Made by a program: the position numbers and the translations under genes
Notes under the pieces: generated by a model
What the model saw: the letters and a program-made list of their open reading frames with translations, nothing else
Database searches by the model: none
Told to the model about the DNA's origin: nothing
Assembly (NCBI GenBank): GCA_002685275.1
Contig: NYWX01000058.1
Coordinates: forward strand, 1-13,946
From: Gammaproteobacteria bacterium
Lineage (GTDB): Bacteria > Pseudomonadota > Gammaproteobacteria > Woeseiales > Woeseiaceae
Reading direction: 5' to 3'
Length of the DNA: 13,946 nt
In this document: one piece after another, positions 7,684-13,755 of the stretch
How the letters are laid out: every line of letters begins with the position of its first letter
How positions within the stretch are numbered: position 1 is the stretch's first letter

Positions 7684-8239
7684 GACCTACTTCAGGTGAG
7701 ATATTTGCAAGGTCTATACCTATAAGACGAGCTGCGGAATACCACCGATCTTCAAATGGTGTACTAAAGATTAGTTCTGGGGTTGATTGAACATTTAGCC
7801 AAAAATTAGACAACATTTCTTCTTCTAACTGCCCTGAATCCCAACCAGCATAGCCAATTGCAATAAGCGATTGTTGCGGCCCACTCCCCTTTGCAATTGA
7901 TTCAATGATATCGCGTGATAGTGTTAAATTAATATCTTCAGATACGGCAAGCGTATTTTCGTAACTATGGCTATCATTATGTAGAACAAAGCCTCTTTCA
8001 GTGCCAATAGGCCCTCCTGATAAGATGGGGCTATTTGCAGAGTGCGGATTAATTTCTTTAACTGATATTTGATTAAAAAGATTTGATAATTTTAATTTTA
8101 AAGGGCGATTTATAATAATACCAAGAGCACCTTCATTGGTGTGCTCACAAATTAGAGTTACAGTTGATTTGAAGTTTGGATCTTTCATACCGGGCATTGC
8201 AATCAATAGTTGATTTGAAAGTGAGCTATTAGCATTCAT
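7676..8239 (-). CDS. algH: YqgE/AlgH family protein (DUF179)
   Basis: A 187-residue member of the YqgE/AlgH family. The name AlgH comes from an effect on alginate regulation in Pseudomonas, but the biochemical function is still unclear. Family features are LLIAMPGMKDPNFKSTV (11-27), ICEHTNEGALGIIINRPL (28-46), ILSGGPIGTERGFVLH (about 72-87) and IAIGYAGWDSGQLEEE (about 125-140), all at usual positions. No signal or membrane segment is seen. The ATG at 8239 is preceded by AAAGGA, but about 16 bases away, farther than is usual. It overlaps ruvX by 8 bases and lies 75 bp after gshB. The linkage gshB-algH-ruvX is widely conserved in gammaproteobacteria. Confidence 0.95.
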   Translation of the reverse strand: MNANSSLSNQLLIAMPGMKDPNFKSTVTLICEHTNEGALGIIINRPLKLKLSNLFNQISVKEINPHSANSPILSGGPIGTERGFVLHNDSHSYENTLAVSEDINLTLSRDIIESIAKGSGPQQSLIAIGYAGWDSGQLEEEMLSNFWLNVQSTPELIFSTPFEDRWYSAARLIGIDLANISPEVGHA

Positions 8240-8314
8240 AGTAATTATTATTTTTTCCTTTAATACTAAATAAATGTCAATTTTACTTTTGAATGAAAAA
8301 AATAATATATTTTT

Positions 8315-9280
8315 TCAAACATCTTGAGATAAAATACGTTCAATTGCATCAAAAAGTAATCCGGCAATATTCAGATTAAATTGTTTATCTAATTCGCGTA
8401 TACCAGTCGGGCTTGTTACATTTATTTCAGTTAAATAGCTCCCGATGACATCAATCCCTGCAAATAAAACACCGTGTTTCTTTAGGATAGGCCCTACTTT
8501 GGAACAGATACGCATATCTTCATTCGTGAGTTTTTGGCCTTTTGTTATTGCTCCTGCAACAATATTGCCACGATTGTCATCTTCAGGAGGGATGCGAGCT
8601 AATGCAAAAGGAACCGGTTGTCCATCAACTATTAAAATACGCTTATCACCATGTGTAATTTCTGGAACAAAAATTTGAGCTAAAGCAAAACGTTTTCCAT
8701 TGTCTGTTAGGGTTTCAAAAATTACATTAGCATTTTTATCCCCATTCGTAATGACAAAGACTGAACGTCCTCCCATTCCATCCAAAGGCTTTACTACAAT
8801 TTTGTTATGTTGTTTTAAAAAAGATTTAATTTCGATGATAGACCTAGAAACGAGAGTTAGTGGAACGCATTCTGGAAACCAACCCGTGAAAACTTTTTCA
8901 TTTATATCCCGCAATGCCTGAGGCTCATTTATAATGAGTGCTCCATCGAGCTTTGCTCTATCTAGTATATAAGTTGTATAAATAAATTCCATGTCAAATG
9001 GAGGATCTTTACGCATTAGAATTACGTCTAAATCACCTAAATTGATTTTTTTCTGAACACCAAAATCAAACCAATGCTCATTATCATCATGGACTTTTAG
9101 TTCTGTTGATAACCCGAAAGCTTTTCCAGAAAGCATGTGTAAATGTTGCTGTTCAAAATAATAAAGCTCTGCACCACGATGAGACGCTTCGATCAGCATA
9201 GCTAATGAAGAGTCTTTCCTAGGGTCGATAGAGCCTATCGGATCAAGAATAATACCAATTTTTAATGGAGCTTTTGCCAT
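8315..9280 (-). CDS. gshB: Glutathione synthetase
   Basis: GshB joins gamma-glutamylcysteine and glycine with ATP to make glutathione. The product is an ATP-grasp protein of 321 residues (E. coli about 316). Seen are the N-terminal GIILDPIGSIDPRKDSSLAML, LMRKDPPFD, the central PRE-like INEPQALRDINEK, the ATP-grasp loop VVKPLDGMGGRSVF, then ALARIPPEDDNRGN and the C-terminal metal/ATP region GIDVIGSYLTEINVTSPTG. A TTG directly upstream (9283) would add one residue; I prefer the ATG at 9280. No Shine-Dalgarno is evident, but a plausible promoter lies just upstream (9310-9338), giving a leader of about 20 bases. The 121-bp spacer after rsmE suggests that gshB can start its own transcript for the downstream genes. 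Confidence 0.96.
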   Translation of the reverse strand: MAKAPLKIGIILDPIGSIDPRKDSSLAMLIEASHRGAELYYFEQQHLHMLSGKAFGLSTELKVHDDNEHWFDFGVQKKINLGDLDVILMRKDPPFDMEFIYTTYILDRAKLDGALIINEPQALRDINEKVFTGWFPECVPLTLVSRSIIEIKSFLKQHNKIVVKPLDGMGGRSVFVITNGDKNANVIFETLTDNGKRFALAQIFVPEITHGDKRILIVDGQPVPFALARIPPEDDNRGNIVAGAITKGQKLTNEDMRICSKVGPILKKHGVLFAGIDVIGSYLTEINVTSPTGIRELDKQFNLNIAGLLFDAIERILSQDV

Positions 9281-9309
9281 CAATCTTACGCTTTGTTATT
9301 TTAAAAAAA

Positions 9310-9338
9310 TTTATGTAACTATACCTTGATTGTGTCGA
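9310..9338 (-). promoter_or_regulatory. Candidate sigma-70 promoter for gshB and downstream genes
   Basis: On the minus strand TCGACA (9338-9333; 5 of 6 to TTGACA) is followed after exactly 17 bases by CATAAA (9315-9310; 4 of 6 to TATAAT). Predicted transcription starts near 9303, about 22 bases before the gshB ATG. It lies in the largest spacer of the minus-strand gene run, where a second promoter is reasonable. AT-rich DNA gives chance matches, so this is a candidate only. Confidence 0.38.
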
Positions 9339-9401
9339 AACCATCGAATTTAATGAATATTATAAACACTAGGGATAATTCATTTTTATTAATAGATATC
9401 T

Positions 9402-10133
9402 CTATCTTAAGTCACCCCATTTTGCCTGCAAGATAGAGATTGCTGAAATAGCAGCTGACTCTGTTCTTAGAATACGCGGACCCAGTGACGCTTCTTGAAA
9501 TCCAATGGCCTTGGCATGAGCATATTCATGCTTGCTAAATCCACCTTCTGGACCAATTAGAATACAAATTTTATTTTTTGGAGCTGGAATTTGAGTAAAT
9601 GGGACGGAAGCATTTGGGGACAAAATGATTTTAATATCAAATATAGGTGGTTTATTTAAATATGCCTCTAATGACAAGGGCATATCAATCGTTGGTTGGC
9701 GCGTTCGTCCTGATTGTTCACACGCACTATTAGCAATTTTTTGCCAATGATCTCTTCTCTTTTGAGCGCGCTCAGAATTTAATTTTACCATCCCATAGTC
9801 AGTTAAAACTGGTGTAATACTCTTTATTCCGAGTTCTGTAGCTTTTTGCATAACAAAATCCATACGATCACCACGCGATATTCCTTGTATAAGGTGAATT
9901 TCTAATGGTGATTCAGTATGAGGATCTAAGCCAATTCCCAATTCAAAGTAAATATTATTGTTTGTAATTTGTGTAATTTTCGCTGACCACTCTAAACCGC
10001 TTCCATCGAATATAATGAATGTATTTCCGACACGTGCACGAAGTACCTTGCCGAGATATTTTGCTCGATCTCCATCAAGTTTTAATTTTGCACCATTGAA
10101 CAAATTGCCAGAAACAAATAGCCTAGTTATCAT
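9402..10133 (-). CDS. rsmE: 16S rRNA (uracil(1498)-N(3))-methyltransferase
   Basis: RsmE methylates N3 of U1498 in 16S rRNA of the small subunit, using S-adenosylmethionine. The 243-residue product equals the E. coli length. An N-terminal PUA-like domain (about 1-72) is followed by the SPOUT methyltransferase domain with QGISRGDRMDFVMQKATELG (83-102), ACEQSGR (137-143), the knot motif LIGPEGGFS (192-200) and LGPRILRTESAA (217-228). It opens the minus-strand run; gshB follows after 121 bp. The gene is divergent from ampD with only 11 bp between the start codons, so its promoter, if it has its own, must lie inside ampD; I found no convincing one there. Its ATG forms part of the predicted ampD -10 box. 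Confidence 0.96.
   Translation of the reverse strand: MITRLFVSGNLFNGAKLKLDGDRAKYLGKVLRARVGNTFIIFDGSGLEWSAKITQITNNNIYFELGIGLDPHTESPLEIHLIQGISRGDRMDFVMQKATELGIKSITPVLTDYGMVKLNSERAQKRRDHWQKIANSACEQSGRTRQPTIDMPLSLEAYLNKPPIFDIKIILSPNASVPFTQIPAPKNKICILIGPEGGFSKHEYAHAKAIGFQEASLGPRILRTESAAISAISILQAKWGDLR
10105..10133 (+). promoter_or_regulatory. Candidate sigma-70 promoter for ampD-ampE, inside the 5' end of rsmE
   Basis: TTGCCA (10105-10110; 5 of 6 to TTGACA), a 17-base spacer and TATCAT (10128-10133; 5 of 6 to TATAAT) form the best sigma-70-like promoter in the window. The last three bases of the -10 box are the rsmE start codon read on the other strand. Transcription would begin near 10140, about five bases before the first ampD ATG and about twenty before the second. 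Polymerase bound here would also cover the rsmE start. Confidence 0.55.
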
Positions 10134-10144
10134 AATTTTTAAAA

Positions 10145-10741
10145 ATGTCCGAAAATAAGATGATTAAAGAATTTATAGTAAATTCTGAAACGGGGCTGAT
10201 AAAACCAGCAAAGCTATACCTTAGTCCGAATCGGGATTCTAGACCAGACAATAGCATCGTCGAGTTGGTTTTGCTTCATGGTATTAGTTTACCTCCTGGA
10301 CAATTTGGTGGTCCAGGGGTGGAGGCCTTATTTTTAAATAAGCTTGATTGCAATGCCCACCCTTATTTTGAAGGGATACATGGTATGCGAGTGTCTGCTC
10401 ATCTTTTTATTCGGCGTGATGGGGAGCTCTTGCAGTTTGTACCTTTTAATGAACGAGCGTGGCATGCTGGCGAATCTTATTTTCGTGGTCGATCTAGATG
10501 TAATGACTTTTCAATCGGCATAGAGTTAGAGGGTGAGGATAAAATTAATTATGATGACCGACAATATAATATTCTTTCCGAGGTTCTTATGGCTCTAATG
10601 AAGGCTTATCCACAATTAACGATGAGAGAATTTGTCGGTCACTCAGATGTTGCGTCTAGTCGAAAAAGTGATCCAGGACCAGCTTTCGACTGGTTAAATT
10701 TATATAATAGAATTAATAGATTAAAAGAGAATAAAATTTAA
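10145..10741 (+). CDS. ampD: 1,6-anhydro-N-acetylmuramyl-L-alanine amidase AmpD
   Basis: AmpD is the cytoplasmic zinc amidase of peptidoglycan recycling; it removes the stem peptide from 1,6-anhydroMurNAc-peptides and thereby keeps AmpR-type beta-lactamase induction low where that system exists. The 198-residue product has zinc ligands H45 (LLHGISLPPGQFGG), H166 (VGHSDVA) and D176 (KSDPGPAFDW), the catalytic Glu127 in SIGIELEG, and the AmpD-type block RVSAHLFIRRDGELLQFVPF, then RAWHAGES. No signal peptide is present, which separates it from periplasmic AmiD-like enzymes. The start may be ATG 10145 or ATG 10160; the predicted promoter places transcription start near 10140, so the first would have almost no leader and the second about twenty bases. 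Neither has a good Shine-Dalgarno. The stop overlaps the ampE start by one base. Confidence 0.95.
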   Translation: MSENKMIKEFIVNSETGLIKPAKLYLSPNRDSRPDNSIVELVLLHGISLPPGQFGGPGVEALFLNKLDCNAHPYFEGIHGMRVSAHLFIRRDGELLQFVPFNERAWHAGESYFRGRSRCNDFSIGIELEGEDKINYDDRQYNILSEVLMALMKAYPQLTMREFVGHSDVASSRKSDPGPAFDWLNLYNRINRLKENKI

Positions 10742-11673
10742 TGCATCTTATTGCTTTATTACTTGGACTAACTGTTGAGCGGCTTGCAACCCATTTTCTT
10801 CACTGGCGTCGCATGTACTGGCTAGACTTAGCAATTGATTTTGGATTGCATCAAACAAGGCACATAAGAAATTGGTCTCCAATTTTTTTAGTTACAATCC
10901 TTATTATTTTAATGGTGCTACCTGTTTTTTTGGTTATCTATAGTTTTGGAGATACTCTAAAAGGTCTCACTTACCTGGTTCTTTCAGTAATTGTGCTTTT
11001 CTTCTCAATCGGACCAAAGGATCTTGGCGAAGAAATTGATGAATATTGTAATGCGATCATGGATGATAATAATAAAGAAGTTAAGAACACCGCCAATGCA
11101 CTCATCGAAGGTAAAGCTCCTGAAGATCCATATAAGTGTAACGTGAAAGTCGAGGAGGCTATTTGTATCCAAGCCAATAATAGGTTATTTGGTGTTATTT
11201 TTTGGTTTGTTTTTATGGGCTCTTTTACTGGTTCGATTGGACCACTGGCGGCATGGACTTACCGTGTTACTGACCTTATTCGCCGTCGAGCAATTTCAAT
11301 GAAATCCTCTGATGGTAATTTTGACAATTACGAGACTAATATTTGTGAAGCTGCTGTTTTCTTGCATGGCATTATGGCTTGGATACCGGCGAGACTTACC
11401 GCTCTTGGGTATGCGACTGCAGGCCACGCTGACAATGCAATTGCTGCATTACGCTCGCCAGTTGAAGATATAGATGCGTCATTACCAAAAAGCAGCGAAC
11501 AGTTATTAGCTCGTGTTGGTTTTGCTGCATTAGCGCTAGTTGAGAATGAGGATGAAACCATTAATGAGCGTGGAGTTCGCGGTGCTATGGCAGCTAAAAA
11601 GTTAGTTTTTCGGTTGCTATTTATTTGGGCTGTTATTATTGCAATGCTCACTTTATACGGATTTACGCGCTAA
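10741..11673 (+). CDS. ampE: AmpE family inner-membrane protein
   Basis: AmpE is an inner-membrane protein of unknown biochemical activity, encoded after ampD in many gammaproteobacteria and proposed to act as a sensor in beta-lactamase regulation. The 310-residue product (E. coli about 284) has hydrophobic segments near 46-68, 72-90, 148-171 and 287-307. Family motifs are LHWRRMYWLDL (20-30), SIGPKDLGEEID (89-100), ANNRLFGVIFWF (145-156) with a following aromatic-rich membrane segment, and WIPARLTALGYA (214-225). It is distantly related to CobD/CbiB membrane proteins. The ATG overlaps the ampD stop as TAATG, with AAGAGA about ten bases upstream, so the genes form a coupled pair. No clear terminator is visible in the 73 bp after it. 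Confidence 0.92.
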   Translation: MHLIALLLGLTVERLATHFLHWRRMYWLDLAIDFGLHQTRHIRNWSPIFLVTILIILMVLPVFLVIYSFGDTLKGLTYLVLSVIVLFFSIGPKDLGEEIDEYCNAIMDDNNKEVKNTANALIEGKAPEDPYKCNVKVEEAICIQANNRLFGVIFWFVFMGSFTGSIGPLAAWTYRVTDLIRRRAISMKSSDGNFDNYETNICEAAVFLHGIMAWIPARLTALGYATAGHADNAIAALRSPVEDIDASLPKSSEQLLARVGFAALALVENEDETINERGVRGAMAAKKLVFRLLFIWAVIIAMLTLYGFTR

Positions 11674-11746
11674 TAAAGCACTAGTAAGTTGCAAAAAAAA
11701 CTGACTGTAGAATTAAATTAGGTGTTGTTAGAGTGTTTAAATTTTT

Positions 11747-12295
11747 TTATCTTTCTCTATTCCAAAGAACTTCTTGACCGGATTCTTCTCTGGCCATAAC
11801 TCTTGCAATTACAAATAATAAATCCGATAGCCTATTTAAATATTTACTTGCTTCCTGCCTAATAGATTCGACATTTGAAAGCGTCATCACTCGACGTTCT
11901 GCACGTCGAACAACTGTACGTGCAAGATGACAGGCAGCTGATGCGGGTCCACCACCAGGTAAAATAAATTCTTTTAGCATCGGTAAATCTCCATTAAATT
12001 TATCGAGATTTTTTTCGAGGCGGTTAATAAAATTTTGTTCTACAGCGGCATGCCCAGGGATGCAAAGTTCACCTCCAAGCTCAAAAAGGTCATGCTGAAC
12101 TTCTATGAGGCAAGAACGAACTTCATCAGGTAAAGATTTAGCTGCTAATATCAAACCAATAGCAGCATTTGCTTCGTCTACAGTACCTAAGGCTTCGACA
12201 CGGGCCGAGTCTTTTTCAATACGACTTCCGTCACCTAACCCTGTTGTTCCATCGTCACCAGTACGAGTATAAATTTTGCTGAGCCTATTTCCCAT
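11747..12295 (-). CDS. pduO: PduO-type ATP:cob(I)alamin adenosyltransferase
   Basis: This enzyme transfers the adenosyl group of ATP to reduced cobalamin, making adenosylcobalamin. The 182-residue product has the PduO signature: IYTRTGDDGTTGLGDG (8-23) for ATP binding, EALGTVDEANAAIG (34-47), LPGGGPASAACHLARTVVRRAERR (112-135, given as key residues) and the C-terminal YLNRLSDLLFVIAR (152-165). The frame stays open upstream to an ATG at 12367, but homologues begin at MGNRLSKIYTRTG, and a TTGACA promoter sits inside that extension, so I use the ATG at 12295. There is no Shine-Dalgarno, and the predicted transcript starts about at the ATG. The symbol follows the enzyme type; no propanediol or ethanolamine genes are near, so it probably serves general B12 cofactor activation. 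I see no cobalamin riboswitch upstream. Confidence 0.93.
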   Translation of the reverse strand: MGNRLSKIYTRTGDDGTTGLGDGSRIEKDSARVEALGTVDEANAAIGLILAAKSLPDEVRSCLIEVQHDLFELGGELCIPGHAAVEQNFINRLEKNLDKFNGDLPMLKEFILPGGGPASAACHLARTVVRRAERRVMTLSNVESIRQEASKYLNRLSDLLFVIARVMAREESGQEVLWNRER

Positions 12296-12398
12296 GAAGC
12301 TGAAGATATGCAGACATAAGCAGACTGTCAAGAACTGATGCTTGTTTATTTGAACTTCAGCATCCATAGTTAGAGTTACTTATAGTAAATATTTATAA
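12296..12398. other. Divergent intergenic region between the cobalamin adenosyltransferase and phosphatase genes
   Basis: This 103-bp spacer separates two divergent genes. It holds the adenosyltransferase promoter described above, -10-like boxes for the phosphatase gene at 12381-12386 and 12394-12399, and a 7-bp inverted repeat, GCTGAAG (12299-12305) and CTTCAGC (12355-12361), 49 bases apart. The repeat flanks the predicted promoter and could be an operator pair or chance. No cobalamin riboswitch consensus box is seen. Confidence 0.35.
12303..12331 (-). promoter_or_regulatory. Candidate sigma-70 promoter for the cobalamin adenosyltransferase gene
   Basis: On the minus strand a perfect TTGACA (12331-12326) is followed by a 17-base spacer and TATCTT (12308-12303; 4 of 6 to TATAAT). 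The expected transcription start, about seven bases downstream, falls at 12295-12297, that is on or next to the ATG. This would give a leaderless mRNA, in keeping with the missing Shine-Dalgarno, and argues against the upstream ATG at 12367. Confidence 0.48.
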
Positions 12399-13196
12399 TT
12401 GAGTATTATAGTGAACATAACAAATATTAAAAATCCATCAGAGCATCTTAAAGTCGCATTAAATGCTGCTAAAAAGGCGGCCGATATAAGTAGTAGTTAT
12501 TTTAGAAGTAATTTCACTGTTTCTGTAAAAGCTGATAAAACGCCAGTAACTCAAGCAGACATTGAATGTGAAGAAGCTATTCGTGATTTAATTCTTAAAG
12601 CTTTTCCAGAGCATGGTTTTTATGGTGAAGAAACTGGTCAAGATAATATAGATGCCGAATACCTTTGGCTAATTGATCCAATCGATGGTACGAAAGGATT
12701 TGTTCGTCAATACCCTTTCTTCTCAACTCAAATTGCACTGATGCATAACAAAGAGTTAATACTTGGGGTTTCAAGCGGAACCATGATGAACGAGCTTGCA
12801 TGGGCTGAAAAAGGAAAGGGCGCATGGCTTAATGGTCAGCCACTTAAGGTGAGTTCAATTGATGAACCTGATCGAGCTGCAGTATCCACTGGGAACTTAA
12901 AAACTATAGCCAATGACGAGAGATGGTCAGCACTTGGAAATATTGTGCACAAAGCTGACCGCATCAGAGGCTATGGAGATTTTTATCATTATCATTTGCT
13001 AGCCGCTGGCAAAATAGAAGCAGTAATAGAATCTGATGTAAATATTTTAGATATTGCCGCTCTGTCAGTTATTGTAACAGAGGCAGGTGGATTGTTTACT
13101 GATTTAAATGGAGATAAGCCAGATTTGAATATTACTTCAGTGTTAGCTTCCAATCCCTCACTACATGCAAAATATCTTTCCGAGCTATCAACATAA
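12399..13196 (+). CDS. Inositol monophosphatase family phosphatase, histidinol-phosphatase-like
   Basis: A 265-residue Mg2+-dependent phosphatase of the inositol monophosphatase/FBPase superfamily. Metal ligands are intact: E77 in FYGEETG, D93 and D96 in DPIDGTKGF (93-101) and D218 near the C-terminus. The segment GYGDFYHYHLLAAGKIEAVIES followed by EAGGLFTDLNG (228-238) resembles HisN-type histidinol-phosphate phosphatases more than CysQ or SuhB, so histidinol phosphate is the leading guess, but substrate cannot be fixed from sequence. The usual WDxAA motif reads LDIAA (217-221), Trp replaced by Leu. The start is uncertain: TTG 12399 or GTG 12411, neither with a Shine-Dalgarno; TATAGT (12381-12386) and TATAAT (12394-12399) are possible -10 boxes without good -35 partners. 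If the second is used, GTG 12411 would be the start. It is divergent from the adenosyltransferase. Confidence 0.88.
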   Translation: MSIIVNITNIKNPSEHLKVALNAAKKAADISSSYFRSNFTVSVKADKTPVTQADIECEEAIRDLILKAFPEHGFYGEETGQDNIDAEYLWLIDPIDGTKGFVRQYPFFSTQIALMHNKELILGVSSGTMMNELAWAEKGKGAWLNGQPLKVSSIDEPDRAAVSTGNLKTIANDERWSALGNIVHKADRIRGYGDFYHYHLLAAGKIEAVIESDVNILDIAALSVIVTEAGGLFTDLNGDKPDLNITSVLASNPSLHAKYLSELST

Positions 13197-13255
13197 ATCA
13201 TTATGTGTATTTAACTGGTGAATCTTATAACTCTTTTAAAAACTGATTTTGAAGA

Positions 13256-13672
13256 ATGCATACTAGAATAGTTCTAGGATATTTAGGCCTTCTTCCCTTT
13301 GTGATTCTTACAATTTCTAATTGGGTTTTAGGAGAGGATTACAAAGATATTTCTTTTCAGTTGCTTGTCATTTACGGAGGAATAATTATCTCTTTCCTAT
13401 CAGGGATTATTTGGGGAATAAATAGCTTAAACAAAAAAAATCTTTATATAAGCATAGGCTTTTCTTTGCTTGGTTATTTGGCAATTTTGGTTGCTTTCTC
13501 AAACCTTGTTTTCTCGATGTGCTTATTATTAATATTATTTTTTCTCTTTTACATTTATGAATCAAAGATAAATCCACTTTTTCTTAATACTAGTTATATG
13601 AGTTTAAGAAAGAATCTCACATTCGGCGTATGTGCCTGCTACTTGCTTTCGATTGTTATTGCGATCAACTAA
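13256..13672 (+). CDS. DUF3429 family membrane protein
   Basis: A 138-residue, very hydrophobic protein with about five membrane segments (near 5-23, 38-55, 63-80, 83-101 and 121-137). The N-terminal LGYLGLLPFVIL and the segment IYGGIIISFLSGIIWG (39-54) match the pattern of DUF3429, a small inner-membrane family of unknown function found in proteobacteria. The ATG at 13256 is preceded by GAAGA directly upstream, too close for a normal Shine-Dalgarno; TATAAC at 13226-13231 is a possible -10 box without a good -35. It follows the phosphatase gene after 59 bp on the same strand and may be read from the same transcript. Function is unknown. Confidence 0.8.
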   Translation: MHTRIVLGYLGLLPFVILTISNWVLGEDYKDISFQLLVIYGGIIISFLSGIIWGINSLNKKNLYISIGFSLLGYLAILVAFSNLVFSMCLLLILFFLFYIYESKINPLFLNTSYMSLRKNLTFGVCACYLLSIVIAIN

Positions 13673-13721
13673 AAGAAGTTGTTGTAAAGGTGTATTAAGC
13701 TAAAAAATATTGAAAATAAAT

Positions 13722-13746
13722 TGGTTTAAACTAATCTTTTAAAATT
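13722..13746. terminator. Possible weak bidirectional terminator between convergent genes
   Basis: A near-palindrome, ATTGGTTTAAACTAAT (13722-13737), lies midway between the convergent DUF3429 and amidohydrolase genes. One mismatch becomes a G-U pair in RNA from the plus strand. It is followed by CTTTT on the plus strand and by TTATTTTC on the minus strand. The stem is short and A+T-rich, so it would be weak; position is the main argument. Confidence 0.22.
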
Positions 13747-13755
13747 AAATAATTT

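Noticed and set aside
8294..8317. Inverted repeat TGAAAAAA/TTTTTTCA around the gshB stop as a terminator
   Set aside because: The stem is almost pure A-T with no GC-rich core or following U-tract, and lies inside a same-strand gene run; likely base-composition chance.
11328..11651. Minus-strand open frame of 107 codons
   Set aside because: Lies opposite ampE, which has family motifs throughout; the translated product has low-complexity Ala/Ser content and no recognisable motif.
11674..11746. Hairpin GCACTAG/AGTTGC after ampE as terminator
   Set aside because: The stem is short and bulged, followed by A rather than T residues on the plus strand and only TTTATTA on the minus strand.
12296..12367. 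24-residue N-terminal extension of the cobalamin adenosyltransferase from ATG 12367
   Set aside because: Homologues begin at the internal ATG 12295, and a good promoter lies within the extension.
12296..12398. Possible cobalamin riboswitch upstream of the adenosyltransferase
   Set aside because: The spacer is only about 100 bases and no B12-box-like GCCACTG sequence is visible.
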